This document shows, in pieces, positions 45,873 through 57,088 of a stretch of 64,000 nt of DNA (positions are counted from its first letter, which is position 1; each line of letters starts with the position of its first letter). The notes beneath the pieces were generated by a model. That model was given only the letters and a program-made list of their open reading frames with translations, was not told the origin of the DNA and searched no databases. The translations under genes were made by a program, and so were the position numbers. The DNA is from Spirulina subsalsa PCC 9445 (GTDB lineage: Bacteria > Cyanobacteriota > Cyanobacteriia > Cyanobacteriales > Spirulinaceae): NCBI RefSeq assembly GCF_000314005.1, contig NZ_JH980292.1, positions 1,877,725-1,941,724 on the forward strand. Reading direction: 5' to 3'.

Positions 45873-47051
45873 TTACTGATCACTGTTGACTGATAACTGT
45901 TCAGATGCTCCGGCAGAAACGACCGCTTTTTCCCGGTATTCTGCATCTTTAATTTTACAGCCCCCCCATTTTGCTTGACAAAACTCAGGCAATGTGGTAA
46001 GGCGTTCCCAAAGTTTCCAGAGGGGAGTTTCTAGAATATTACCAAATTTTCCATGGTTGAAATCACAAGACATCACATCCCCATAGGGCGACACATAAAA
46101 GTAACTGGTGCCACAGGAACACCCTACACTGCGATAACTGGTGAAATAGGCAAAGAAAACCACTCCCGGATACTGGGGATTTTGATTATAACGTTGGGCA
46201 GACTGAATCATTTCTTCGACCCAATCATCTGCATTTACTAGGTCTTGCCTATCTTGATATCTTCCCGAGGGCATGGCATCAAAAACTAACAGTTCATGCA
46301 CGCCCAATTCTTTGGCAAGGTTAACCATTTTATGAAATTCCCCTTGTTGATAAGATTCAGGGGTTATAGTGGTGGAAATTCCCACAGAAAAGCCTAGTTT
46401 TTTGGCTTTGGCGATGCCCTGAATAGCGCGGTCAAAAAGTCCAGCTTTGCCGCGAAAACTATCATGTTCTTGAGCCGTTGCCCGGTCAATGCTAACATAA
46501 ACACTGTCTAATCCAGCTTGTTTTAAGAGTTTAGCTTGCTGGGCTAAATCCCAACCATTGGTAAATAAAACGGTGGTGGATAAACTTTTATCAACGCTGG
46601 CGATAATTTGGGCTAAATCGGGGTGCATTAAAGGTTCTCCCCCCACAAAGTTAATGATAGAAACCCCTAGATTTTGCGCGTCTTGAATAAGTTTTTGGAT
46701 TTGGGGTAAGGTGAGGGTTTCCCGGTGAGGTTCTTCGACGGCATTAAAAAAGCTACAATGCTGGCAAGTGACGTTACAAACATCATTGACGGCAAAACTC
46801 ATTAAGTTGGGCAAGTTTTTATTTTGAATGGTGCGGTACAAAGCCCGGGCAATAAAGTTAGCGGCAGGAGGGCTAAAAACGGCTGGGGTGGAGAGAGAAT
46901 AGACGGGGTATCCGTTGCGAAAGTGAATAATTTTGTTGTGGTTTAGATAAATTTTGTAAATAATATTGACAAAATCGCTGCTATAGTCCAGGGCTTTGGT
47001 TAGGAGAAACCAACGTAGGCGGAGAGAGTTGAGAATCTGAGTTAGTTTCAT
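45873..47051 (-). CDS. Radical SAM protein with SPASM-like C-terminus
   Basis: 392 residues. The CxxxCxxC cluster motif is DVCNVTCQHCSFF (Cys92, 96, 99); the SAM-binding GGEP-type motif is IINFVGGEPLMHPDL. The C-terminal cysteines RSVGCSCGTSYFYVSPYGDV, SCDFNHGKFGNI and WGGCKI suggest an auxiliary SPASM/Twitch cluster. Such enzymes modify peptides or small molecules, or make hopanoid and lipid side chains. Substrate unknown. First in a possible leftward set with the duplicated membrane protein, small membrane protein, UbiA and dikinase genes; the gap to the next gene is 238 bp. A MITE ends 16 bp upstream of its ATG. Confidence 0.85.
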   Translation of the reverse strand: MKLTQILNSLRLRWFLLTKALDYSSDFVNIIYKIYLNHNKIIHFRNGYPVYSLSTPAVFSPPAANFIARALYRTIQNKNLPNLMSFAVNDVCNVTCQHCSFFNAVEEPHRETLTLPQIQKLIQDAQNLGVSIINFVGGEPLMHPDLAQIIASVDKSLSTTVLFTNGWDLAQQAKLLKQAGLDSVYVSIDRATAQEHDSFRGKAGLFDRAIQGIAKAKKLGFSVGISTTITPESYQQGEFHKMVNLAKELGVHELLVFDAMPSGRYQDRQDLVNADDWVEEMIQSAQRYNQNPQYPGVVFFAYFTSYRSVGCSCGTSYFYVSPYGDVMSCDFNHGKFGNILETPLWKLWERLTTLPEFCQAKWGGCKIKDAEYREKAVVSAGASEQLSVNSDQ

Positions 47052-47065
47052 ATCGCTTTCCTAAG

Positions 47066-47229
47066 TAGGGCTTGCTGAATAACTTTGCTCCGGGTGGGGA
47101 ACGGGAAGGGGGAGAGAGAGTCGGAAAAAAGCAAGCCTTTTTGATTCTTTATCGCTAAAACCTTGCACTTTCTGGCTCCCAATCGAAGACCTTATTAACA
47201 GTGCTTGGAGGGATATTAAGCAGACCCTA
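47066..47229. mobile_element. MITE copy 2 (GGGCTTGCTGAATAA / TTAAGCAGACCC)
   Basis: TA-GGGCTTGCTGAATAA at 47066-47082 and TTAAGCAGACCC-TA at 47216-47229. The element is about 160 bp and lies between the nadK stop (47291) and the radical SAM start (47051). The right terminus carries one change relative to copy 1. The interior is unlike copy 1 apart from a few bases. Confidence 0.65.
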
Positions 47230-47290
47230 AATAAAATTCATAGGAGACAGCCCCCCGTCCGGCGGCTAGCAGGAGAATTGAAGGGAATGC

Positions 47291-48208
47291 TTATGGCAAC
47301 TCGACCGACGTAGGTTTAGCAATATGAGGCAGACCCCAGCCTAATTTTTCCCGTAAAATGCGGAAAAACTCCGGTCGTTGGAGACGGATAAACCGCGCCC
47401 CATACTCAGCCTTGTGAACTTGTACGGAGTCTTGAGGCAGTACCGCACAGCCTCCATTACCATCAACTACCATGACCATAGAGGTAGGATTAGCGGGGAA
47501 AATCTGCACTCGTTCTTGATTGGAGAAGACCAAAGCGCGAGAAGCGAGGGAGTGGGGACAAATGGGGATTAACTGTAACACCGGAACCCCCGGAGTCACC
47601 ACGGGTCCCCCGGCACTGAGAGAATAAGCGGTTGACCCCGTTGGGGTGGAAATAATCACCCCATCGGCAGCAATATCCACTGGGGCATGATGACCAATTT
47701 GAATTTCAAAATGGCACATACTGGTTAAGGGTTCCCGGTGGAGAACCATCTCATTTAAACAGAGAGCCTCCCAGATTAAGCGTTCCTCTCGCCAAACCTG
47801 CACCCGTAACATGGTGCGGTCTTCAACGTGGTAGTCTCCAGCCATTAACTGGTCTACGGCCTGACTCAGTTGGGACACATAGGTTTCCGTTAAAAAGCCC
47901 ATGTGTCCTGTATTCACCGTTAATAGAGGAATGCCACACAAGGCGACCTGACGACAGGCGGCTAACACAGTCCCATCTCCGCCCAAGACAATCCCGAAGT
48001 CAATATCTTGATTAAAGCCTTCAGGAATTAATTGGTCAATGGGTGTGTAGTCTTGGCGTTTGTCGGTCTTGGCGTAGCCTAGAATGCCGCCAAAACTGGA
48101 AGTCGTCACCACTTCACAACCTTTTGCAAGTAGCTCGTCGCTTAACTCCTCAGCAACGCGGCAAGCCATCGGTTTTATGTCGTTATAAATAATGCCGATT
48201 TTTGGCAC
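47291..48208 (-). CDS. nadK: NAD kinase
   Basis: 305 residues. Phosphorylates NAD+ to NADP+. Catalytic Gly-Gly-Asp-Gly-Thr ([11 protein letters not shown], Asp78), [12 protein letters not shown] and the second nucleotide motif [17 protein letters not shown] are complete. Length and the N-terminal [20 protein letters not shown] are typical of the cyanobacterial enzymes. ATG at 48206-48208; it starts 39 bp downstream of the ycf39 stop on the same strand. Confidence 0.96.
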   Translation of the reverse strand: MPKIGIIYNDIKPMACRVAEELSDELLAKGCEVVTTSSFGGILGYAKTDKRQDYTPIDQLIPEGFNQDIDFGIVLGGDGTVLAACRQVALCGIPLLTVNTGHMGFLTETYVSQLSQAVDQLMAGDYHVEDRTMLRVQVWREERLIWEALCLNEMVLHREPLTSMCHFEIQIGHHAPVDIAADGVIISTPTGSTAYSLSAGGPVVTPGVPVLQLIPICPHSLASRALVFSNQERVQIFPANPTSMVMVVDGNGGCAVLPQDSVQVHKAEYGARFIRLQRPEFFRILREKLGWGLPHIAKPTSVELP

Positions 48209-48247
48209 GATACCCCATCCAGTAAAATCCAGTGATGAGAAAAGCGA

Positions 48248-49240
48248 CTAAGATTTAGTCTTAGATTTAAACGGCGACTTCTGCCGTTTTTTCTTTTGCT
48301 TCTGTTTTTCCTTTTCATAGCCAATTTCTTTCAGCTTTTTCATAATCCGGCTGAAATACTCTTGTAGGTAGCTTTCCAAGGTGGTTGTCTCGCCTGGGTT
48401 AAACCCAAACACTTGATAGACTTCCTCCATTGAAGCATCTAGGGGTTGATTGCTGGCCAAAACCTCCGCAAAGGCTAAACGGTCTGAGACATTCCACCCC
48501 CATTGAAAGAAGCGTAGCACGCGACGGATACCGCGTAAAACAGGTAATTCTAAACGGGCTGTTCTGGCGGTTTGTCCAGATAATCGTTCACAGAGATTAA
48601 TGATTTCGTAGGCGCCCCAGGCCCTTGTGCCGACAACGGGGAAGCTGCGTTTTTCGGTTTCGGGTAAGGTTAGGGCGCGGACGGCAAATTTGGCTACATC
48701 TAGGGTGTCCATATAGGCAATGGGTGCGCCCGCCCCTGTGACCCAGACGACTTGATTATCTAAAATTGGAACGGCGTACTGACCGATTAAGCCCTGCATA
48801 AAGCCACAAGGTCTTAAGATGGTGTAGTTTAAGCCAGATTCCGCTAAGAACTGTTCGGTGCAGTGCTTAATGTTCATAAGCGGAACTTTGGGGAATTTTT
48901 CCGCGTTCAAAATGGAGAAGAAGATATAGCGTTCAATGCCTGCGGCCTTAGCGGCTTGGATGAGGGCGACTTTTCCCTCCCAATCGACTCGTTGGATGCG
49001 GAGGGAGTCGGTCGCCCTTGCAGTTGCCGCATCAATGATGACTTGAATCCCGGAGAGGGCATCCGGGAGGGTTTCGGGTTTACATAAGTCCCCTTGAACC
49101 AATTCGGCCCCCCACTCTTTCAAAAAGGTTGCTTTTCTCAGATTTCTTACGAGGCAGCGAACCTGATGACCTTCATCAAGAGCGCGACGAGCAACCTGTC
49201 TCCCCAAGGTGCCAGTAGCACCCACCACCAGAACTTCCAT
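48248..49240 (-). CDS. ycf39: Photosystem II assembly factor Ycf39 (NmrA-like SDR)
   Basis: 330 residues. Atypical short-chain dehydrogenase/NmrA-like protein; in Synechocystis it joins the PSII reaction-centre assembly complex with Hlips and chlorophyll synthase. NAD(P)-binding VVGATGTLGRQVARRALDEG at residues 5-24, LVRNLRKATFLKEWGAELVQ, IERYIFFSILNAEKFPKVPL and the Ycf39 C-terminal FFQWGWNVSDRLAFAEVLAS are present. The catalytic Tyr-x3-Lys is degenerate, as usual in this family. A Lys-rich tail (KEKQKQKKKRQKSPFK) is longer than usual. Confidence 0.93.
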   Translation of the reverse strand: MEVLVVGATGTLGRQVARRALDEGHQVRCLVRNLRKATFLKEWGAELVQGDLCKPETLPDALSGIQVIIDAATARATDSLRIQRVDWEGKVALIQAAKAAGIERYIFFSILNAEKFPKVPLMNIKHCTEQFLAESGLNYTILRPCGFMQGLIGQYAVPILDNQVVWVTGAGAPIAYMDTLDVAKFAVRALTLPETEKRSFPVVGTRAWGAYEIINLCERLSGQTARTARLELPVLRGIRRVLRFFQWGWNVSDRLAFAEVLASNQPLDASMEEVYQVFGFNPGETTTLESYLQEYFSRIMKKLKEIGYEKEKQKQKKKRQKSPFKSKTKS

Positions 49241-49466
49241 TTAATATTAAAGGCTCATCTTAATGTTTCTACACAATTCTATCAGAATTTGGAAACGGGG
49301 GGGAGGGGGAGTCGGGAGTCAGGAGTCGGGGAGCAGGGGGGCAGGGGAGCAGGGGAATAGTGAATCGCTAAAACTCTTGACTATTGCGTTTTCCCGACTC
49401 CCGATTCCCTATTACCTATTACTTATTCCCTCTTGCAAGAGTGCCTGTTCCCCGTTCCCTGATTGA
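49241..49466. repeat. Dispersed short repeats (GGGAGTC / GACTCCC type)
   Basis: GGGAGTCGGGAGTC with GGGGCAGGGGAGCAGGGG at 49308-49360 and an inverse CCCGACTCCCGATTCCC at 49395-49410 form a long imperfect palindrome. Similar strings recur at 35768, 52611 and 59840. No gene is seen in 49241-49466. Confidence 0.6.
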
Positions 49467-51185
<1,719 letters not shown>

Positions 51186-52610
51186 ATGTCTTCTCTACCT
51201 AATCGCACCAAAGTTGTTGCTACTCTGGGCCCGGCTAGTAATTCTCCAGAAGTGATTCGGGAGTTAGTGGCGGCGGGGATGAGGGTGGCTCGTTTCAATT
51301 TTTCCCACGGCAGTTATCAGGATCATGCCACGACCTTAAGGGTATTGCGGGCGGTGTCGGAGGAATTAGATACCCCTGTGACGATTTTACAGGATTTGCA
51401 GGGGCCAAAAATCCGGGTGGGGCAGTTGCCGATGGGGAGTCTGGAGTTAGTGGAGGGAACAAGGGTCACGCTGGTTCCTGCGGCGGATTATGATCACCAA
51501 GGGGATAAGATTCCTTTGGATTATCCCTATTTGGCGGAGGAGGCACAACCCGGAACGGAGGTTTTGCTGGCGGATGGATTGTTGGAATTGTGCGTTGAGG
51601 AGATTGAGGGGCAAGGGGTGATCTGTCGTGTGGTGGAGGGGGGGCGTTTACAAAGTCGGAAGGGGGTTAATTTCCCGAGTTTGGACTTGCGGCTGCCTTC
51701 GATGACGGAGAAGGATAAGAAGGATTTGGAGTTTGGTATTAGTCAGGGCATTGATTGGGTGTCTTTAAGTTTTGTGCGTCGGGCGGAGGATATTCGCTCG
51801 CTGAAGGCCTTTCTCTCTCATAAGGGGGCGGGTGATATTTGTGTGATTGCGAAGATTGAAAAACCCCAGGCGATCGCACATTTAGACGAAATTTTGAGTG
51901 AATGTAACGGTTTAATGGTCGCCCGGGGGGATTTGGGGGTGGAATTAAGTCCTGAAAAAGTCCCTATGTTACAAAAACGGATTATTCGGATGTGTAATCA
52001 ACGGGGAATTCCGGTCATTACGGCCACTCAGATGTTAGAGAGTATGATTGTTGAACCCCGTCCCACTCGGGCGGAGGCCTCTGATGTCGCTAATGCGATT
52101 ATTGATGGGACTGATGCCATTATGTTGTCAGGGGAATCTGCGGTGGGGAAATACCCGGTTAAGGCGGTGGAAACTATGGTACAAATTGCCACACAGGTGG
52201 AGCCGGAGGTGCAATTTGTTAACTATCCCCCCTACAGTAATGATGAAACTCATGCCTTAAGTGAAGCCCTGAATACAATCGATAAAATTTTAGAGTTGCG
52301 TTGTATTGTGGCTTTTACTACAAGTGGCTATACGGCTTGTTTGGCGGCGGCAGAACGGCCGAAAGCGATTGTGGTGGCTTTCACGGCTAATATTCGCACT
52401 TACCACCGTTTAAACTTGATTTGGGGAGTGATTCCGGTATTAATGGAACGCCGAATTGAAACCTATGATGGGTTAATTGAACAGACTCAATCGGGGTTGA
52501 AGGAGCGGGGTTTAGCGCAAGCGGGGGATAAGATTTTGATTTTGGCGGGTTTACCTGTACAAAACACTGCTGGGGGAACTAATTTTATGAAAATTCATAC
52601 GGTAGTTTAG
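51186..52610 (+). CDS. pyk: Pyruvate kinase (short, Pyk2-like)
   Basis: 474 residues. Converts PEP and ADP to pyruvate and ATP. Seen: [32 protein letters not shown], substrate loop [11 protein letters not shown], catalytic [17 protein letters not shown], and [17 protein letters not shown]. The length is that of the classical enzyme; it lacks the extra C-terminal phosphohistidine-like domain of the other cyanobacterial pyruvate kinase (about 590 aa). Divergent from gap1. Confidence 0.95.
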   Translation: MSSLPNRTKVVATLGPASNSPEVIRELVAAGMRVARFNFSHGSYQDHATTLRVLRAVSEELDTPVTILQDLQGPKIRVGQLPMGSLELVEGTRVTLVPAADYDHQGDKIPLDYPYLAEEAQPGTEVLLADGLLELCVEEIEGQGVICRVVEGGRLQSRKGVNFPSLDLRLPSMTEKDKKDLEFGISQGIDWVSLSFVRRAEDIRSLKAFLSHKGAGDICVIAKIEKPQAIAHLDEILSECNGLMVARGDLGVELSPEKVPMLQKRIIRMCNQRGIPVITATQMLESMIVEPRPTRAEASDVANAIIDGTDAIMLSGESAVGKYPVKAVETMVQIATQVEPEVQFVNYPPYSNDETHALSEALNTIDKILELRCIVAFTTSGYTACLAAAERPKAIVVAFTANIRTYHRLNLIWGVIPVLMERRIETYDGLIEQTQSGLKERGLAQAGDKILILAGLPVQNTAGGTNFMKIHTVV

Positions 52611-52856
52611 TGTGGGGAACGGGGAGCAGGGGAGCAGGGGGAGAGGGGGAGAGGGGGAGAGGGGGAGAGGCGATCTCCCGACTCCTGACTAGATTGCTTC
52701 GTACCTTCCTTCGGAACGCTACGCGTTCACTTCGTGACGCTCCGCGTTCGCGAAGCGTTGCGCAGCAAACGCAATGACATTACTTCCGACTCCCGACTCC
52801 CGACTCCCCATTCCCGACTCCCGACTCCCCATTCCCGACTCCCGACTCCCCATTCC
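52611..52856. repeat. Short tandem repeats between pyk and the methyltransferase gene
   Basis: GGGGGAGA repeated four times near 52638-52668; a composite palindromic block with CGCTACGCGTTCAC and CGCGTTCGCGAAGCG near 52715-52760; and three exact copies of a 21-bp unit (CGACTCCCGACTCCCCATTCC) at 52794-52856 ending at the methyltransferase stop. No gene. Confidence 0.8.
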
Positions 52857-53696
52857 CTATTCCCGATTCCCTCTTGCCTTTTTGGCCACGTGCAGCAGGG
52901 ATAAATAGGTAGTGGGGATCAGTTGCCCCCATTGTTCCGTTAGGGCAAGGTGGAGATGGTGAAAGAGATTGTCTCGGGTGGGGGGGTCGAGTTGAATGTA
53001 TTGGGACAAGCTGTGGAGGAGGGCGAGATATTCATCAACGGTGTAGTTTTTTTCACAGAGGAGTTGGGCGGTTTGCAGATGGTCAAAGCAACCGGAGTCT
53101 AGGACTTGTTGACCAAACTGGTGAACGTGCTGCTCATGGAGGGCGGGGTCAATGGGTTCGGCTAATTGGGGGAGATGGATTTCATGGACTTGCCGAATGA
53201 TCTGTTGTACGGGGGCTTGGGGTTGAGGGGGAATGTTCCAGAGCAAAATGAGAGAACCTTCAGAGGAGAGGGCTTGGGCGGCTTTTTGGTGGCGTAGGTG
53301 GGGGGAAAGCCAATGAAAGGAGGAGGCGGCTAAAACGGCGGAGAAGGGATGGGGGGGTAAGGGCCACTCTTCAAAGGTGCTGTTGAGGATTTGGACGTGG
53401 GGATAGGGATTACATTGTTCTCGGGCGATCGCACAAGCGACCTCACTGGGTTCTAAAGCAGTGATGCTTAAACCTTTTTGGGCAAAAGCGGGGGTTGCAA
53501 TCCCGGGGCCACAGCCTAATTCTAGCAAGGAGTCCCCCGGGGTGAGATTGGTCCAAGTAATGGCTTGGTCAATCAGGCTTTGAGGATAGCGCGGCCGGGC
53601 GAGATTATAGGCTTGGGCAACGGCGGAGTACCAGGTCTTTTTCTGGCTCAGGTCTTGGCTAAAAATGGCTCTTAGGCGTTGTTCTAGTTGGGTCAT
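52857..53696 (-). CDS. Class I SAM-dependent methyltransferase
   Basis: 279 residues from the ATG at 53694-53696 (the open frame extends 26 codons upstream into repeat-like DNA, which I exclude). Motif I LLELGCGPGIATPAFAQ and the acidic ALEPSE near residues 52-80 are SAM-binding; motif IV-like AASSFHWL follows. It belongs to the Methyltransf_11/25-type group related to UbiE-like and yeast Trans-aconitate methyltransferase-like proteins. Substrate unknown. Confidence 0.86.
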   Translation of the reverse strand: MTQLEQRLRAIFSQDLSQKKTWYSAVAQAYNLARPRYPQSLIDQAITWTNLTPGDSLLELGCGPGIATPAFAQKGLSITALEPSEVACAIAREQCNPYPHVQILNSTFEEWPLPPHPFSAVLAASSFHWLSPHLRHQKAAQALSSEGSLILLWNIPPQPQAPVQQIIRQVHEIHLPQLAEPIDPALHEQHVHQFGQQVLDSGCFDHLQTAQLLCEKNYTVDEYLALLHSLSQYIQLDPPTRDNLFHHLHLALTEQWGQLIPTTYLSLLHVAKKARGNRE

Positions 53697-53793
53697 AGAT
53701 TGAATGGGGAATGAGGAATAGGTAACAGGTGATAGGGAATAAGCAACAGGTAAAACTTTTGTCTTACTGGTCAAGGTTGTAATGGATAGCCGT

Positions 53794-56004
53794 TCAGGTA
53801 ACAGACACGGACGAGTTATTTTGGACTCTGGTTCTATTCTTTACCGCATACATTTCCGCATCGGCTTTATGCACTAACGTATCCACATCTTGACCATCAT
53901 GGGGATAAACACTGGTGCCAATACTCGCCCCAACAAAGATTTTATGACCTTCTAACATAAAGGGTTGTGCTAGGGTGGCTCGGATTTTTTCAGCGACAAT
54001 TTCTGTATCACTAACTTTTTTAATATCCGGGAGAATAATAGAAAATTCATCCCCTGCCCAACGGGCGACTAAATCACTGCTGCGTAGACAATTTTTAAAC
54101 CGTTGGGCAACGGCTTTGAGGAGTAAATCTCCCATGTAATGACTATGGGTGTCATTGACATCTTTAAAACCATCAAGGTCTAAGAATAATACCCCAATTA
54201 ATTTAGAATGTTCTGCGCCCCAACGTAATAATTCTTTTAGGGTTTCCTCAAAATGAACACGGTTAGGGACTCCGGTTAAATTATCGAGTCGTTGGGATTT
54301 GAGTAAGTCGGCATTAGAGCGGGTTAATTCTTGGGTGGTGCGGCGCAGTTCTTCTTCAACGCGCTTCCGTTCGGTAATATCCCGAATCACACCCACTAAA
54401 AACATATTCCCGGCGGCGTCTTGGTGAAGCGATCGCTTGGTGGCCGTAATATATTCGGTGCCGTAACGGTTGGTGAATTTTTCCTCGTGTTCTTGGGCGT
54501 TATGGGTGAGAAAAACCATCCGATCTTGTTCCCAAAAGATGGCGGCCTGTTCACTTTGGAAAAAGTCGCTGTCGGATTTGCCAATCAATTCCTCGCGAGT
54601 ATATCCGGTAAAGTGGGCAAAGGCTTTATTGAGAATGAGCCAATTATGTTGACGATCTTTAACAAAAATGGGGTCGGGAATGGCATCAATGACGGACTGG
54701 AGAAAGTCTGTAGAACGTTTCAATTCTTCGCGCTGATAGGCGAGGTGGCTGGTGAGTAGAATGGTGGTGCTGCCCAAGGCTAACAAGGGGGTGGCGAGGG
54801 GAATCCAAAGCCCTTGGAGAAAAGACACATAACCAATGCTGCCGAGGAGGGTGATGGTGAGTAGGAGGAGTAAGGAGGATTTAAGGGGCGATCGCCAATG
54901 CCAGACAATCACGCCGCCTACCCCTGACCAGAGTAGAATCCAAGCCCATTGGATTGGCTCAGACCAGACGCGAATCACCGGGCGTTCATCTAGGACAGCG
55001 CTCAACAGATGGCTGATAAAATTGGCGTGTAATTCGACCCCATGAATATGCTTGCGCCCCCCGGCGGATTTGGGAGAATAGGGAATATAGGCAAAGTCTT
55101 TGAGACTGGGGGCGGTGGAGCCGATGAGAATAATGCGATCGCGGATGAGATGGGGGGCTACTTCTCCCGACAAAACAGCCGACATGGACACCTGTTGAAA
55201 TAAGCTGGGATGGCGGAAGTTGACCAAAACTTGATAGCCTTTGGCATCGGCTCCCACATAGTCCCCATCGTTGGGTTCAAAGGGGCGAAAAACTGTTTTC
55301 CCTAATTGTAAATAATGGCCGTCTGGGGCTTGTTGGGGGGTGATTCCTTCTCGGGCTAAATAAAGCAGGGCGAGACGATGGGCGAAACTGGTACGGGGTT
55401 CCCCGTCTTTGTGCCAATAGAGGAGACTGCGGCGAACTTTGCGATCGCCATCGGTCACAATATTATTGAACCCTACCTGGTCTGGTTGCGCATTGGGAGG
55501 CGGTGGCACTCCCACACTTTCTCGATCTGGGATTTTCTCAATAGCCACAAAATGAGGCAATCCCCCCATCACTTGGTTTAAGCGCTCATGACCGGGGGGG
55601 GCTGGTAAATCTCGATAGACATCTAACCCAATGGCACGGGGTTCATGGGCGGCCAACTTCTGTAAGAGGTCAGCCATAATGGCATCGGGAATCGGCCATG
55701 CCCCAGCCCGATTCATGTCTGGTTCATCAATGGCCACAATTAGAATCCGTTCTTCTGGGGAATCTAAGGGGCGGAGACGGAACAGTTGATCATAAACTGC
55801 CCAATCCCAAACTTGCCAAACCCCCAGAAGGCGTAAGGCGATAATCCCTACCCCAACGCCGCCCGAAGTTAACCAGAGCCGACGATTTTGGCTCATTAAT
55901 TGGGTTAAATGTACTAACCAGTGCGGGAATTGTTTCATGTGAGCTAAGAGGTGGAGCCGTTCACCGTCCGGGTAGATAATATTTAAAGTTTTGCGGTCCA
56001 TCAT
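53794..56004 (-). CDS. CHASE2-PAS-GGDEF sensor diguanylate cyclase
   Basis: Up to 736 residues. N-terminal transmembrane span (about 44-62), extracytoplasmic CHASE2 domain (about 65-345), two or three spans (about 350-425), a PAS domain (about 440-555: DFLQSVIDAIPDPIFVKDRQ, GYTREELIGKSDSDFF) and a GGDEF domain (about 590-725). The active site is AGDEF, with the inhibitory RxxD site RSSD five residues before it, so c-di-GMP synthesis with product inhibition is likely. The first ATG overlaps the VKOR gene by 44 bp; an ATG at 55938 would avoid this. Confidence 0.9.
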   Translation of the reverse strand: MMDRKTLNIIYPDGERLHLLAHMKQFPHWLVHLTQLMSQNRRLWLTSGGVGVGIIALRLLGVWQVWDWAVYDQLFRLRPLDSPEERILIVAIDEPDMNRAGAWPIPDAIMADLLQKLAAHEPRAIGLDVYRDLPAPPGHERLNQVMGGLPHFVAIEKIPDRESVGVPPPPNAQPDQVGFNNIVTDGDRKVRRSLLYWHKDGEPRTSFAHRLALLYLAREGITPQQAPDGHYLQLGKTVFRPFEPNDGDYVGADAKGYQVLVNFRHPSLFQQVSMSAVLSGEVAPHLIRDRIILIGSTAPSLKDFAYIPYSPKSAGGRKHIHGVELHANFISHLLSAVLDERPVIRVWSEPIQWAWILLWSGVGGVIVWHWRSPLKSSLLLLLTITLLGSIGYVSFLQGLWIPLATPLLALGSTTILLTSHLAYQREELKRSTDFLQSVIDAIPDPIFVKDRQHNWLILNKAFAHFTGYTREELIGKSDSDFFQSEQAAIFWEQDRMVFLTHNAQEHEEKFTNRYGTEYITATKRSLHQDAAGNMFLVGVIRDITERKRVEEELRRTTQELTRSNADLLKSQRLDNLTGVPNRVHFEETLKELLRWGAEHSKLIGVLFLDLDGFKDVNDTHSHYMGDLLLKAVAQRFKNCLRSSDLVARWAGDEFSIILPDIKKVSDTEIVAEKIRATLAQPFMLEGHKIFVGASIGTSVYPHDGQDVDTLVHKADAEMYAVKNRTRVQNNSSVSVT

Positions 56005-56929
56005 ACCCGGTTAATTCTGACAACCGTTCTAAGGTTTGGGATCCCGCATATAAACGTCCGTTAATCTCCCAACTGGGATAACCCGGGACATTAGCGGCTT
56101 GACAGACAGCCGTTTGTGGGTTTTGTCCGGCTGGGTCACACTCTAAATAATCTAACGTCTCAAACGCTTCTTTGCCGAAGAGCAATTTTTGCTGGTGACA
56201 GTTGGGACACCACCAAGCGCCATAGCCTCGAACGCCGCTCTCGTTCATGTGGGCGGCCAGAGCCATTTCTGCTGGGCCCGAGGTGGTGGTAACAGGCCAA
56301 CCGATACCGGGTTCTGCGTCTTGTTGAATGGCCGGAATGGCGACCCGATCCCCAACGGGTCCGTCAACATTGGCATAGACTCCCAATGCTCCCAATAAGG
56401 TGACTAAAGCGGCGAGAAAACCAATAAACATTAATGACCCCACATCTTCCCAGTGTCGTCCAAAGAGGGTCAGGGCGAGCATAGAAAAAGCGAAGGTGGC
56501 GGAACCGATACAGTACGGACAAAAGGCTTGGAGTTTAAAGGCCAAGATATACATTAAATAGCCACTAAAGGCGGCCATTGAAGTGGCCCCAATGAGTAAC
56601 AAGATCCCGGTCCAATCTTCAACTTTCTCTTTAAGGTCTTTGTTTTTTTCCTCATTAATCAAGTAGGGCGATAAGGAAAAGCCCATCATGCTCAGATAGG
56701 CTAACAGACCAAACACGGGTAGGGGAACACCGAATACAGTGGCATAGGGGCTAGAGAGAACCACATCACAGTTGATGGAAGCGGCCGCGTCTCCTGTGCA
56801 AACTACATCGGAGCCGGAAAATTTAACGATGGTCAGGTAGCTGGTGAGGATGGCCCCAACAGTTGCGATCGCACCAATGATTACCCGGGACCACTGATGC
56901 AGCCAAGGAGTCTTTCTTCTGCGCTTCAT
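55961..56929 (-). CDS. VKOR-thioredoxin fusion (disulfide bond former)
   Basis: 322 residues. Vitamin K epoxide reductase homologues oxidise quinones to make periplasmic or lumenal disulfides. VKOR part (residues 15-195): TYLTIVKFSG..VCTGDAAASINCDVV holds the loop cysteines and LQAFCPYCIGSATF the CXXC active site. The C-terminal thioredoxin-like domain (about 230-322) has WWCPNCHQQKLLFGKEAF. This is the usual cyanobacterial LTO1-type architecture. Five membrane helices. ATG at 56927-56929. Confidence 0.93.
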   Translation of the reverse strand: MKRRRKTPWLHQWSRVIIGAIATVGAILTSYLTIVKFSGSDVVCTGDAAASINCDVVLSSPYATVFGVPLPVFGLLAYLSMMGFSLSPYLINEEKNKDLKEKVEDWTGILLLIGATSMAAFSGYLMYILAFKLQAFCPYCIGSATFAFSMLALTLFGRHWEDVGSLMFIGFLAALVTLLGALGVYANVDGPVGDRVAIPAIQQDAEPGIGWPVTTTSGPAEMALAAHMNESGVRGYGAWWCPNCHQQKLLFGKEAFETLDYLECDPAGQNPQTAVCQAANVPGYPSWEINGRLYAGSQTLERLSELTGYDGPQNFKYYLPGR

Positions 56930-57088
56930 GGGTTTGTATGGAATGGGTCGCTACTATTCTGACATACCTAGCTCCGATTTGGTTTCAGAAGGGTCAACGA
57001 CCTTACCGACAAGGGGATGGGGTTTTCCCGGCAATCTTTATAAATTTTCAGCCGTTTTAAGGACAAGGTTTTAGGGATAAAGTCGCCA

